A stretch of DNA of 64,000 nt from Actinokineospora globicatena (GCF_024171945.1 NZ_JAMTCR010000002.1:2994630-3058629); one strand, 5' to 3'; numbered from the stretch's first letter, positions 37,557 to 47,553 are shown. Notes: generated by a model not told the origin, from the letters alone. Numbers and translations are program-made.

Positions 37557-37825
37557 GTGGCAGCACCGATGAAGTACCGCGATGAGCTGGGGCTCGTGCG
37601 GTCCGGCTGTATCGGGAGTCGGACCCGAAGCCGGTGATCGCGCAGTCGGCAGGCCCGGCGTGCGTCGCGAGGCCCTGCGGAACCGGATCCGCCAAGACGA
37701 GGTCGACCGTGGTGAGCGGGGCGACCGGCCGACCACGACCGAGTCGGAGGAGTGGCGCCGCCTGCGGGCGGGAGAACGCCGAACTCAAGCGCACCAACGA
37801 GATCCTGGAGGCGGCGAGCTGGCCT
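37557..37825 (+). pseudogene. IS3-family OrfA remnant
   Basis: With several frameshifts the plus strand spells the usual OrfA: MKYRDEL, then RLYRESDPKPVIAQSA, REALRNRIRQDEVDRGERGD, RPTTTESEEWRRL and ENAELKRTNEILEAAS. The leucine-zipper end is readable, but no intact frame and no OrfB are present. Confidence 0.8.
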
Positions 37826-38225
37826 CGCCGAGCACTGCCCGCACACGGTTGCCGTCGCGGTCCTGGCACCGGTCCTGGCACCAGGCGACTCGTTCGTGCA
37901 GCAGTGCCCGCACCACAGGTATCGCCTGCCTGGCGCCCCTGGCCGCCGACCGGGCGAGCAACACTGCGTCTCGCGGGTCGCCCACGGTGGTGATCTGGTA
38001 GGCCAGCGAAGACAGCAGCTGGCCGGTGAGAGCGTGGTCCGCCGCCGCTCGCGCCGCCACGACCCCGGACAGATATACCCGCTGTGCCTCGTGGTGGCGT
38101 CCGGCGTCGCTGGACACCGCCAGTAGTGCCAGCTCACCTAGGACGGTCAGCAGTCGCCTGCCGGTGTCCTTGGTATGGGCGGCTTGGTCGACGACATCGC
38201 CCACATGACGAAACTCGGTGTGCAC
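37826..38225 (-). pseudogene. TPR-type regulator remnant
   Basis: The minus strand encodes VVDQAAHTKDTGRRLLTVLG, ELALLAVSSDAGRHHEAQRV, AARAAADHALTGQLLSSLAY and TTVGDPRDAVLLARSAARGA, the TPR part of the XRE-TPR regulators common in Saccharothrix-type genomes. It is cut by the IS3 fragment and has no DNA-binding domain. The intact relative lies at 38526-39956. Confidence 0.65.
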
Positions 38226-38525
38226 CAGCGGCTACAGATCACCACCGCTGAGCATGTCATCCAGATACCGAAGTACCACCACCCGTGCTTCCAGCTCCGC
38301 AGCGGGTGTGGCGCCGACGCGCCGACCGGACCCGGTGTGAATCACCGCCGGGGTGTCCTCGACCAGCCACTCGTGCGCCAACCGCAGCGATCCTCGACGG
38401 GGACCACAGAAGGCGTCCCTGCTGCGTCCTGGGGCCTTCATTGCTCCGCGGCAAGCCGCAAGTTGGCTTCTGGATTCTCCATCGGTGGCCTGCGCGCTCT
38501 GGTCTGGCTCGGCGAGGCGCTCGGA
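38226..38525. other. Unassigned 300 bp between regulator fragments
   Basis: Short frames only. Part of the minus strand (ELEARVVVLRYLDDMLSGGD) may be more of the same TPR-regulator remnant. No promoter or intact gene seen. Confidence 0.3.
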
Positions 38526-39956
38526 TCAGATCGGGCTGCGTTGGGCTAACAGTTCCCGTACGTGATCAGCCGGTTTTCCCGCGACCGAGCCCAGCCGCAC
38601 GGCGATGTCGGCGGCACTGCGATCAATCCGTGTCGAATGCACGCCTTCGGCGAGACCCACGAACTCGGTCCACGCGTCAACGGCGCCGTCGACGTCCTCG
38701 CGGCGGAATCGGATATTGCCAAGGTCGGCCAAGACCATGGCGCGGGTGCGGCGGCGGTCGAGACCGAGCGAGAGCGCGTGGTCGATGTGTTCCTCGGCGG
38801 CGAGCATGTCTCCCATCCGGGCATGGACCAGCGCCGCCTCGTGGGCCCATCGGCCTGGGCTGTAGTGACCGGCCCAGCTGATGCCTGGTGAACTAGCCGC
38901 GCGGTTCATGGCACCTTCGGCCACTGACAGCCGAGTGCGGGCGGTCGCGAAGTCGCTGTCGGCTGCCGCCGCGCGCGCGTGAGTCATGGCGTAGTAAGCC
39001 CGCGCTTTCGGCTCGCCAAGATGGCGTCCTGTGTGGTCGGCGGCATCGGCGAAACGGAGCGCCATGCCTGTGTAGCCGAGGTCAAGAGCTTGGTCGGCGA
39101 GCCCCCGAAGTGACGTGGCGGCAACTTCAGGGGCGCCTGCCTCGTTCGCCAAGCGGTGGCTGTGCAGGTAGTACCGCTGGGCGACACCGTTCTCGCCCGC
39201 GTCACGCGCCATCCACCCCGCAAGATGCACCAACTCGGCGGTCGCGGTGACCAACTCACGCCCGACGGCCTCGGTATAGGTCCCGTCCAACCACCGCCCG
39301 ACGTCATCGACCAGGTAGCGCACGACCAGATGGCGCGCGTGCGCGCCCCCCAATTCCGACGCGGTGTCCCCCAGGGCCGTGGTCATCGTGCGGATCGCGG
39401 CGACCTCTCCGGCACCGACCCGAACGCCCCCCGTGCGAGCCACACGGCGCGCAATCGCGTCCGGGTCGCTTGGAGCGAACGCCGTGGCCGCGACGGTCAC
39501 CGCGGCTGACGCGAGGAACGTACGACGATCCACGTCAGCGCCTCCCAACCTCATCACCGACTCCACGGCATCGCTGCCGGGCAGTCCATCACCGACATCT
39601 CCACCTGGACCAGCGTGCCATCCCCGGGCCTCGACGCGTGTCGGCCGATCCCGCGGCGCCTGATCTTGAAGTGGCCCTGCTACCCCTTCGGCTAGTGGGT
39701 GAGCGTTGATAGCGCCGACGGGCTCTAGATCGAGATTAACTTGAGCAGGACCGACTTCGAGTAGCGCCACCAGTTCGTGAAGTGGCAGCGTCAATACTTC
39801 CGCCAGTCGACGTCGGATGCCTGGCATCGGTGCCTGGCTTCCCAACTCCCACCGCGCTACCGTCGAGCGCTCTACCCCCAGTGCCTCCGCCAGGGTCTCC
39901 TGGGTGAATCCCATCGCAGCTCTGCGCTGGGCCAGTGCACGCCGCCGCGTTGCCAT
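38526..39956 (-). CDS. XRE-family regulator with TPR-like C-terminus
   Basis: A 476-residue protein from ATG 39956. Residues 1-65 are a helix-turn-helix (RRALAQRRAAMGFTQETLAE, ALGVERSTVARWELG). A Gly/Pro-rich linker follows with a segment VDRRTFLASAAVTVAATAFA that looks like a twin-arginine-type hydrophobic patch, a feature often seen in this actinomycete family and probably not a secretion signal. The C-terminal 300 residues are TPR-like helices (HLAGWMARDAGENGVAQRYY, ALDLGYTGMALRFADAADHT). Such proteins are typical solo regulators near secondary-metabolite or developmental genes. Confidence 0.85.
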   Translation of the reverse strand: MATRRRALAQRRAAMGFTQETLAEALGVERSTVARWELGSQAPMPGIRRRLAEVLTLPLHELVALLEVGPAQVNLDLEPVGAINAHPLAEGVAGPLQDQAPRDRPTRVEARGWHAGPGGDVGDGLPGSDAVESVMRLGGADVDRRTFLASAAVTVAATAFAPSDPDAIARRVARTGGVRVGAGEVAAIRTMTTALGDTASELGGAHARHLVVRYLVDDVGRWLDGTYTEAVGRELVTATAELVHLAGWMARDAGENGVAQRYYLHSHRLANEAGAPEVAATSLRGLADQALDLGYTGMALRFADAADHTGRHLGEPKARAYYAMTHARAAAADSDFATARTRLSVAEGAMNRAASSPGISWAGHYSPGRWAHEAALVHARMGDMLAAEEHIDHALSLGLDRRRTRAMVLADLGNIRFRREDVDGAVDAWTEFVGLAEGVHSTRIDRSAADIAVRLGSVAGKPADHVRELLAQRSPI

Positions 39957-40268
39957 GAAATCCCCATCCGCCCACGCCCGATGCCACGATCGTGCCACAT
40001 TTCACGACGGCGCCACCACCCGCCACGGAGCGCTGAACTGGAAACACAGTTCATCGGCACCACCAACTCCTGGTAGTGACTACCCGGTTCGCCCGAATGA
40101 ACCATTCGATCAAGCGAGAAACGACGGATCCGCGCTTGGTCGCACCTATGGCCACGCAAATCTCGGCTCGCCGTGGCAATTCTCGTGGGACACGCCTAGG
40201 GCATCAGATCAAAGTCTTCCGTGAAGAATGCGTTGCGGCGATAGCGACGCCACAATCACGCCACAACG
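39957..40268. other. Intergenic region before nuclease pseudogene
   Basis: Divergent promoters are expected here. GC content is locally lower than around it. No gene recognised. Confidence 0.3.
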
Positions 40269-41390
40269 TTGCCACATTGCCGCTCTGTCGCTGCCGCGAC
40301 CGTCGCCCTAATTTGGTGGATACCGCCCGGGACGCCGTCAGGGTCCTACGTTGACAACGTGCCCAGGCCCGCGCCCGCGTACTGGTACAAGAACAGGTTC
40401 AACGCCTGTCACGGCACGACCCTGCTGTCTGAACACTTCGTCGTGCGGAACGGAAGGGCGATCAAGGTCGGTGCCGCTCTCGTCGATGTCACTTTTATCG
40501 TCAGCATGCAGGAGAACGCGCGCACCGCGGCTGTGTCGGTCAACCTGACCAACTGGCGGTTCATCGAGACCTACCCGACGACTAACGCGTGGACGTTCGG
40601 GGCGAACTGCTGGGACATCGACGTCACCGGCCCCTCGTGCAACCCCAGCACGATTAGTCGCAGCGACAATCCCGGTGCCTGGCAGGCCGACACGGATCAC
40701 GGTTCCACAGTAACCATCCCCACGACCGGTGTCGTACAACCGGAATCACACGAGGATGAGCAGCGCCAACACTACGACTTCAACGTCTACTTCTACCTGC
40801 CGAACTCGCCTAGCGCGATCAGCTTCTACGACGGTCCGAATGCTGTTGGTCGATGTGACCAGGCGCGGACCGTGGTGAGTCCCAACTACGCGCGCGCCAG
40901 CGATTGCGTCTTTCACCAGCAGACGGGGATCTTCACCCTGGACGCGTCCGATGGCGCGGTCCGTGAATCGGCGTTGCTCATCCGCGACGCCCAGGACAAC
41001 GTCGCCGCCACGAAGCCCGGGACGGCGGGGACGTGGATCCCCGGCAAGCTGGGAACTCCCTATCCCCTGCACCGGCTGTACTACGACACCATCGGACGCG
41101 ACAACAACCGTTCGGCCGCAATCGCCAAGTGCGTTTAGCATTTTGGTCCGAACTACACGCAACGCAACGATCCGAACGAGCCCACCGCGACCAATGACTG
41201 CGATGAGTACCCATTCTCGGCGACCTACCAGGGCGTCCAGATGACGATCAACGTGGGCGGCAGCCGGAGCTACGCGGTGCGCCCGGTCCACAGCGCCCAG
41301 AACCAGAACGCGGGCAACCTGCTCGGCCAGTACCTGGCCGACGACCACATCCTTGAGGAAGACGCGTACTACGTGAACGTCATCAACTAG
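40269..41390 (+). pseudogene. NucA/NucB-type deoxyribonuclease gene with one in-frame amber stop
   Basis: One frame runs from about 40269 (TTG) to the stop at 41388-41390, broken only by TAG at 41136-41138. After the TAG it continues HFGPNYTQR, TATNDCDEYPFSATYQG, VRPVHSAQNQNAGNLLGQYL and DDHILEEDAYYVNVIN. CDEYPF is the signature of the NucA/NucB DNase domain, with the catalytic Asp-Glu. Upstream are about 290 residues rich in aromatic and Asn residues (YWYKNRFNACHGTTLLSEHF), an extracellular-type domain. A CAG to TAG change (Gln to stop) at that codon would explain the break. The N-terminus also lacks a convincing start or signal peptide. The product without its last 84 residues would be catalytically dead. 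Confidence 0.8.
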
Positions 41391-41451
41391 TGCTCTAGGC
41401 TCCGTGGTGGGCGCGGGATCCCGCGACCACCACCACCTAGGCGGGGCGCTG

Positions 41452-41850
41452 ATGGAACCGAAGCTGTACCACGCGATCCTGCCGGTCGAGTTCTCCCAGT
41501 TCCTGCTGTTCGACCACTTCAGCGAGCTGAACCCCGGTGATATCCCCCGCAGTGACGGACACGTGCACTGCGGTGCGGGCGGCGTCCGATTCATCGCACA
41601 CGACCAGTCGATCCGGGTTCAAGTGCGGTTGGTGGTCGGTCGGGAGTTCGATGGTGCGGTCGCAGGACACTTCACGGCCCCGAGCGGGCGGGTGCTGCTG
41701 TGCGCCACCACAGCCTCCCCAGACGACGTCGTCATCGACCTCGGAAGCCCAGGCCGCTACGCGATCCAAGCCACCCGAGTCGCGGACGAGTTGGCGGGAG
41801 TGGAGTACCGCACGGAATCGTGGGAGCTTGCCGTTCGAGCTTCGGACTAG
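41452..41850 (+). CDS. Small protein after nuclease; possible nuclease inhibitor (ComJ-like)
   Basis: A 132-residue soluble protein starting at ATG 41452, 61 bases after the nuclease frame. The sequence is FSQFLLFDHFSELNP, GGVRFIAHDQSIRVQVRLVV, HFTAPSGRVLLCATT, GRYAIQATRVADEL: mostly beta, with an acidic character. In Bacillus the NucA competence nuclease is paired with a 132-residue inhibitor, Nin/ComJ, encoded next to it. Position, size and the opening QFLLFD fit a counterpart, but sequence similarity is weak by eye, so this is inference. If the nuclease is dead, this would be a leftover immunity gene. Confidence 0.6.
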   Translation: MEPKLYHAILPVEFSQFLLFDHFSELNPGDIPRSDGHVHCGAGGVRFIAHDQSIRVQVRLVVGREFDGAVAGHFTAPSGRVLLCATTASPDDVVIDLGSPGRYAIQATRVADELAGVEYRTESWELAVRASD

Positions 41851-42531
41851 AACGGGCCTGGGGCCCGAAGTGCTCGGCAGCGGTGGCGGCCGTGCTGGTC
41901 TGTCTGCCCGAGACTGAGTTGCTGCCCGCGACGACCATGAGCCCGCACCCGCACGGCGCGCTCCCCCACGGGGACACCGCTGTGCTCGACAGGCTCGCCG
42001 AGCAGATCGCGGACGAGCGCGATCAGCGTCTCGACCTCGTTCTCCGGCCACACCGGCAGAGCGCTGGCGGAGAACTCCACGATGCTGACCCCATCGTCGT
42101 CGGCGCCCACCAGCAGTGCGGCGCTGGTAACCGGGATGGGCGCCTTCGCTATGGACCACCGCGTAGCTCAGCGGTCCCCGGCGTGAACGTCGTCCTGTAC
42201 GGATACTGCGCGTGCATCCGTCGCGCCGACGATCAGGTTGCGGGTGCACGCAGCGCAACAGGCGGTCGGCTGGGGCAGATATGGAGCAAGCCCCTGCGAA
42301 GGGAACCACCCAAGGGGCCCAGATCGCACTCAGCCGCGATCAACGGTACGCCCGACCAGGATACTTTCCATGTTCGCAGTTCAATGGCATGATTGGTCGT
42401 GCAGACAGTGAACAACCCCGCTCTTTTAAGACCGTGTCCAACGTGGTGGTGGGTCGTTGGGGTGGTCATGGGTTCTTGAGGGATCGTTCCAGCAAAGCAT
42501 CGCGGCGGCCAGGCCGAGGAAGGCCTGTGAA
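41851..42531. other. Degenerate region, no intact gene
   Basis: A minus-strand frame (GADDDGVSIVEFSASALPVW, ENEVETLIALVRDLLGEP, about 42110-41850) has protein-like composition but no start or end that fits. The minus strand near 42490-42540 reads GISQAFLGLAAAMLCWND, possibly the tail of a transposase. Both look like decayed fragments. Confidence 0.3.
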
Positions 42532-42990
42532 ATTCCAAAAGTCGGCTTGATGGCTGTGGCCTGCGGGTTAGGCCCTGGTGTGATCGAGAGGGACCATGAC
42601 TGGGGGTGAGTTCTGCGGCTGGTGGAAATGCTGGCCCCAGCACCGGCACGCTGGGCGGGAACGGGGTTGTCGCCAGCGCGATGGCGGCGCCGCGCAGTGC
42701 CGGACGCAGCTTGCGCGGCGGTCAAGACCATGACAACTAAGTGTTCACCGACCTGCTGCTCCCGAGCCAGCCGTACGATGCCGTTGACCTGCGGTTGGAC
42801 GTCGTTGCAGGTCGTTGAGCGTTGCTCAGAGAGCCCTTATGTGTGAACTATGTATGGCATATCAAGTTCACCTGTCGGAATGTGATTTTGGCAGGTCAAC
42901 GCGTTTACGTTCCAAGTCGTTGAATGCGGTTCAGTGCCGTTTAGAGCGCATTTCTGCTCCCCGTTTGCTCCCCGGTGTGCTCCCCGCACG
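42532..42990. repeat. Attachment-type repeat copy 2
   Basis: Shares with copy 4 (62121-62515) first a block starting TTCCAAAAGTCGGCTTGATG, then, after about 90 extra bases present only here, the block beginning GGCGGTCAAGACC, the ending AGAGAGCCCTTAT, the core GTGAACTATGTA (from 42844), a hairpin (GTTCACCTG near 42866, CAGGTCAAC at 42892-42900, one mismatch) and the GCTCCCC triplet. Its hairpin is the weakest of the four. Confidence 0.75.
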
Positions 42991-43519
42991 CGAGTGCGGT
43001 GATGCGCGCTCTGGTAGAAGAATGCGCTGCGGCTGGGCGCGGGTGGACGCTTGGAGCACGTGGTAACGCGCTGCATGTTGCTACGCTGCGTGACCTTGGT
43101 GGACGTGTGCCTGGCGCACGCACGGTGTAGACCAAGGATGTCCCGTCGTTCGTCTCTACAACCTCTGACGTGCCCACCGAGGGCGGTCGCTCGGCACACT
43201 CTGATCTGATTACCTGGTCTCAGCGCTTGCACGGTCTCAGTATGTCGCTGGCCAGTACTCGGTGGCTGGATCAAAAGTGCAGCTCGCTGCTCCAGGATGT
43301 TCAGGTCAGGGACTATGAGCACCCGGCGACGACCCGAACGTGATCCCCTGGCTCACCCCAAGCGACTGGATCGCGCGCACGCAACGCCTCGCCGGACTGC
43401 TCAACCGATACCAATCGCCGCATGAACCCACAGCTCACAGTCGGTGCCAGCATTTTCGACCAGCACAGGCGTTAGGGCAGCGGTTCACGCCCACGCAGTA
43501 CGCTGTGATCGGGCCGATG
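42991..43519. other. Region after repeat copy 2
   Basis: The first 50 bases still resemble the sequence after the other copies. Beyond that are short frames without recognisable product. Confidence 0.3.
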
Positions 43520-43975
43520 TATTGGCCGTCGAACGTGACGTGCGAGCCGTTGTCCGTGCTCCGCCGCGCGGGCAACCAAGACGCGGCCGAGGCGCACCTG
43601 CGCGGTTTGCTCGACTGGAACCGCATGGTCGCTTTCGACCCGGGAATCATCCTGGTGTTGGCAAACTCGGCTTCGTCGCCGAACAACGCGGCGACGCCGA
43701 CCGGGCCCGCGTGCTGCACCTGGAAAGCCTTGCCCTGGCAACAAAAGTCGGCGACCCGCGCGATGGCTCTGGCTGTCGAAGGCCTCGCGGGTGCCGCAGG
43801 CCTGGCGGGCAACCACACGCGAGCCGCCGTCCTGCTGGGCAGCGCCGAGTCCACCCGAGCCACTGCGGGCGCCCCCTCCCCACGGCCGAACGCGACGACG
43901 TCGACCGGATCGCCGCCCGCGCCCGCGAAGCCCCGGGCCCGACCGCCTTCACCCGAGGCACGGACCTCATAGCCC
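43520..43975 (+). pseudogene. TPR/LuxR-AfsR-type regulator C-terminal remnant
   Basis: Across two frames the plus strand spells NAA-type AEAHLRGLLDWNRMV, LGFVAEQRGDADRARVLHLE, SLALATKVGDPR, then AMALAVEGLAGAAGLAGNHT and RAAVLLGSAESTRATAGAPL, ERDDVDRIAARAREA. This is the conserved end of BTAD or LuxR-type ATPase regulators with TPR repeats. Frameshifts near 43760 and elsewhere and the missing N-terminus show it is dead. Confidence 0.75.
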
Positions 43976-46354
43976 GGCGGGCTCGATACCCGACCGCACC
44001 CGAAAGCCGGTGAGCGCCCGCAGGCTCACCGCGGTGTCGATCCCCATCTGCCTCCGGACATCGGCCAGAACCTCCACTTCGGACAGTTCTCCCTGGTCTC
44101 CCGGCGTGCCCAGGCCCGGGTCGACGTAGTCGGTGAACAGCCACAGCAAGGTGTGGCAGAACAGCACGTAGCACACGATCTCGTTGCACAGGCGCTCGCT
44201 CCGGGTCGCGACCACCGCGTCGAGGGGCCGTCGCATCGCCGTCACGTTCCCGTACATGGCCCGCGCGTCCGTGCTGCCGTGCAGATACGCGATCAGCGCA
44301 CGACTCCCGTCCTCGTCGACAGGCAGCCCGCGCGCGGCGTGCAGGAACGCGCGGCGCTTCGACTGGACGTCGACGTCGACGATCGCGGCGGCCAGCTCCC
44401 CCAGACCCGAATTCTCCCGGTGGAGGTCGTGCAGGGCGAGGGCGACGCGGCCCAGTTCCCTGGGAAGCCCACCGGACAGGCAGTGGCACAGCCACACGAA
44501 CGGGGTGGGGATCCCCATGGCGCGGTAGGCGAGCCACCGCTGGGACTCGGCGAGGGTGAACGGGTCGACGTGGATCACGCTTGTGAACGAACTGTCGAAC
44601 GCGTCGCGGACGGGCATCCCGCGCCGCTCGAACGAGCTGAACGCGTCCTCGGACACCGATACCAGGAACACGCAGTGGTTCACGCCGAACACGGACTTGA
44701 CGTCGTTGAGGAAGTGCTGCGCCTCGGCGGGGTCGGCGATCCTGTCGAGTTCGTCGATCGCGACCACGATGGAACTGATGCCCTCGGACGAGACAAGCAC
44801 ATCGCCGACCAGCCTCAGGTATTCCCGGAACCGCTCGACGACCTCCGGGTAGGTCAGGGGTTGTTCCGCGTTCGCGACCGCCCGCGATGGCGCGAGTTCC
44901 ACCCCGGCGGGGGTGAGTTTGCCGGACCAGCCGGTCGTCCTGGTCTGGAGGAACCGGATCCGCCGGAGGTGGGCGCGCGTCACGGCGCGCAGAGCCGCTC
45001 GCCCAGGCGACAGCCGGAACCGGAACCCTCTGCCCAAGACCCCCCAGAGCACCGACCAGACCAGGACCAGCGGCGGCCACAAGACCCGCGTCACCGCCGT
45101 CCACGACACCATCCCCGCCACGATCACCAGGACACCGATCTGCCACTTGTGCCCACCCGCGAATCCTGAGGGGTCGGCGCCGAACTCGTGGACCAGCGTC
45201 CTGATGGCGACCACCGAACCGGCGACACCGCCCTGCCACCCCACCGGCGCCACCAGGACCACAGCGGCGACGCACAGCAGGACGACGATCCTGACCAGCG
45301 CTCTGAACCAGAACCACACCCGCGCGTGGAACGAGTAGACCCGTGCGCGGCGATACCACAGCCGGAAGCTTTCCGAGCGCGGACCACCATCGGGCGCCGC
45401 GAGCAGGTCCGACACCGCGCGGCAGGCGGCCGCGTGCATGTTGAGGATGAAGTCCCGCGCGTCGTACCGCACCGGCGCCGCGATGAGGATCCCGAGCACG
45501 GGTGCGCGGTCGGCCGCCGTGAACTCGTTGCCAACCGCCCGCGCGACGATCGTCGACTTGCCGGATCCGCGACTGCCCGACACCCCGATCGCCGCGGGCA
45601 TGCCCCGGTTGATCTCCCTGGCGCAGGCTGCGGTGGCCGGGGTGGGGACGAGCGGCCCGGTCCCGGCCGGGCGCATGAGCCCCGCCGAGTCGCGCAGCCT
45701 GATCGTCGTGTCGAACGGCGGGGTGAGCCTGCCCCCGATCCAGCCCAGGAGTTCGGGCTCCAGCACGTGGTCCCGCAGTTCGCGCCGCGAGCGCGGCCAC
45801 TGGGCCGCCGGTGCCAGCCACAATCGCAGGCGAACCGCGTACCACCGGGCGAGATCGCGAACGGGTGGTGGGACGTGCGGGCCCACGACAGCACCCCAGG
45901 CGATCATCAGCGCCAGGCTGACGGCGGGACCGATGGGCACCGGCAGCAGGGAACCCGCCTCGAAGATCGTGACGATCACGAAAGCCGTGATGACTCCCGC
46001 CGAGGTTCCCAGGACCCGCTGACCGGTGGGCAGGCGTTCGCCCGCGAGCCACGGGCTCGGCCGCGCTTCCCGATGCGCCTCCGCCCGCCGCCGGAGGTTG
46101 TCGATGGGTTCGTAGGCCGCCGCCGCCCGCGCCAGCACAGCCGGATCACGCCCGACCTCCCGCACAGCGTCGCGCCGATCTAGCCCGGCTTTCGCCAGCG
46201 CTTCAGCGATATCCGGCTGGTCAACCAGCTGCTTGAGAATCGCGTGGACATCCCGCGGAAGTTGGTTCGCAAACACGCCGTCAACCACCTCCAACCACCA
46301 CGTGCGCGGCAACCAACGCCGGGACAACGAAAACAGTCCCCGCGGCCCACACAA
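43967..46354 (-). CDS. KAP-type P-loop NTPase with membrane segments
   Basis: Up to 795 residues from a TTG at 46354; an in-frame stop lies just upstream, and internal GTG starts near residues 23-26 are possible. A helical N-terminal region (LPRDVHAILKQLVDQPDIAE) precedes a hydrophobic pair near 120-165 (GVITAFVIVTIFEAG, VSLALMIAWGAVVG). Walker A is GVSGSRGSGKSTIV near 255. Two further hydrophobic stretches (VRIVVLLCVAAVVLVAP and VLVIVAGMVSW ... PLVLVWSVLWGVLG) are inserted between Walker A and Walker B (SSIVVAIDELDRI). Insertion of membrane helices into the NTPase is the hallmark of KAP NTPases (Kidins220/PifA type). PifA excludes phage T7, so a defence role is plausible. It is the only intact gene in the 4.5-kb module. 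Confidence 0.75.
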   Translation of the reverse strand: MCGPRGLFSLSRRWLPRTWWLEVVDGVFANQLPRDVHAILKQLVDQPDIAEALAKAGLDRRDAVREVGRDPAVLARAAAAYEPIDNLRRRAEAHREARPSPWLAGERLPTGQRVLGTSAGVITAFVIVTIFEAGSLLPVPIGPAVSLALMIAWGAVVGPHVPPPVRDLARWYAVRLRLWLAPAAQWPRSRRELRDHVLEPELLGWIGGRLTPPFDTTIRLRDSAGLMRPAGTGPLVPTPATAACAREINRGMPAAIGVSGSRGSGKSTIVARAVGNEFTAADRAPVLGILIAAPVRYDARDFILNMHAAACRAVSDLLAAPDGGPRSESFRLWYRRARVYSFHARVWFWFRALVRIVVLLCVAAVVLVAPVGWQGGVAGSVVAIRTLVHEFGADPSGFAGGHKWQIGVLVIVAGMVSWTAVTRVLWPPLVLVWSVLWGVLGRGFRFRLSPGRAALRAVTRAHLRRIRFLQTRTTGWSGKLTPAGVELAPSRAVANAEQPLTYPEVVERFREYLRLVGDVLVSSEGISSIVVAIDELDRIADPAEAQHFLNDVKSVFGVNHCVFLVSVSEDAFSSFERRGMPVRDAFDSSFTSVIHVDPFTLAESQRWLAYRAMGIPTPFVWLCHCLSGGLPRELGRVALALHDLHRENSGLGELAAAIVDVDVQSKRRAFLHAARGLPVDEDGSRALIAYLHGSTDARAMYGNVTAMRRPLDAVVATRSERLCNEIVCYVLFCHTLLWLFTDYVDPGLGTPGDQGELSEVEVLADVRRQMGIDTAVSLRALTGFRVRSGIEPAGL

Positions 46355-46547
46355 CCACCACGTACTCGACCACCAGCCACTACGCGGTCAGGATTAACCC
46401 CGCCACACACCCCACCCGCGCCGCGGGCGACGACACCACGGCGGCGGCCCGATGCCAGCCAGGACTCCTCATCTTTCACGCCGTCCACTCGGCGATTTGA
46501 TCACACAGATGCACCATATTAAACACACACGAGCGGCCGGAAGGCAC

Positions 46548-46746
46548 ATGGGCGAGGACTGGACAGCGGTCGCCAGGTGCGTGCGCGAACGCGCGTGTCC
46601 GAACTCGGCATCTCCCTGGCCGAGCTGACCGCTGATCAAGACTGGCCCGCCTCACCGACGTCGAGATAGCCAACGGAGCCAAGGTCCGCCGCCGCAGCCT
46701 ACTGACCCTGGAAGCACTCTCCACCGCGTTGGACCTGATTCCCGCG
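46548..46746 (+). pseudogene. XRE-type helix-turn-helix remnant
   Basis: From ATG 46548 with two frameshifts: EDWTAVARCVRER, VSELGISLAELTA, SRLARLTDVEIANGAKVRRR, SLLTLEALSTALDLIPAV. This is the usual N-terminal helix-turn-helix of actinomycete XRE proteins, broken and followed directly by a response-regulator fragment. Confidence 0.65.
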
Positions 46747-46752
46747 GTCGCT

Positions 46753-46990
46753 ATGGAACGGCCGCCAACCCCGGGGAAAATTCGCGTCGTCCTGGTGGAC
46801 GACCACGAACTCATCCCTTCGGGGCTCGTGTATGCTGTTCGCAGGCCGGATTCGAGATCGCGGGAGCCGCAACCGACGGCCCCGAGGCGGTGGCGTGGCC
46901 AGCGCCTCGACACAAGCCTATGTCGCGGCCGGTCCGGGCCTGCACTCCTTGCCGCCGGAGATCGAGGCTACCGGGTGACACTGTCGCTGC
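46753..46990 (+). pseudogene. NarL-type response regulator fragment
   Basis: Starts ERPPTPGKIRVVLVDDHELI and PSGLVYAV, the opening of a NarL/LuxR receiver with the acidic pair. After a frameshift it reads AGFEIAGAATDGPEAV. Phospho-acceptor and DNA-binding domains are missing. Confidence 0.7.
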
Positions 46991-47205
46991 GAAGGGTGCT
47001 GGCAGGTGCTTGGCGAAGCGGGCGCAATCCACGATAGCTGTGCCGAGGTCGGAGTCGAACACTACCCGATACGACACAGCCGCTTCCGCGGTCCGCGGCC
47101 GACGGTCCAACGAAGTACATGGAGCCCGAGGGGGCGGCGAAGGTTGACTACTACTCACACACCAGGGCGGCAGGTCATCGAGCAAGCCGTGCTCGATCGG
47201 GCTTG

Positions 47206-47470
47206 CTAACTAGGTGCTCACCGACATGGCAGGCCCCACACCGGCCGTGCGATGGTGTTGACCTGCGGATGGACGCCGTTGCGGTCGTCGAACGCTGCTA
47301 AGAGAGCCCTTATGTGTTAACTATGTACGGCATATCGTGTTGCCCTGCTGAAATCTGATTTCAGCAGGGCAGCACGAGTGTGTTCCGGGTCGTTAAATGC
47401 AGTTGAAGGTCGTTCGGCGGGCATTTCGGATCCCCATTTGCTCCCCGGCGTGCTCCCCGCGCGCAGGCGC
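47206..47470. repeat. Attachment-type repeat copy 3
   Basis: Begins with the diverged right-end block (CTAACTAGGTGCTCACCGAC, later AGAGAGCCCTTAT), then core TGTTAACTATGTACGGCATA, then a 19-base-pair hairpin GTGTTGCCCTGCTGAAATC (47337-47355) against GATTTCAGCAGGGCAGCAC (47357-47375) with one G-U pair and a one-base loop, then GCTCCCC words at about 47440-47460. It marks the left end of the module holding the TIR and Mre11/Rad50 genes. Confidence 0.75.
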
Positions 47471-47553
47471 GGTGCAACCGTCCGACTATGCGCGCTGGTA
47501 AAAGAATGTGGTGCGCTGTTCACCGATCCAACTGGACAACAGCGCACCAGCCT

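Noticed and set aside
41136..41138. Amber codon as an insertion site for pyrrolysine
   Set aside because: No pyrrolysine genes in view and no support in actinomycetes of this type; a Gln to stop mutation is simpler.
42249..42531. Possible gene on the minus strand ending in GISQAFLGLAAAMLCWND
   Set aside because: Composition breaks down on both sides and no start or partner domain is visible; treated as a fragment.
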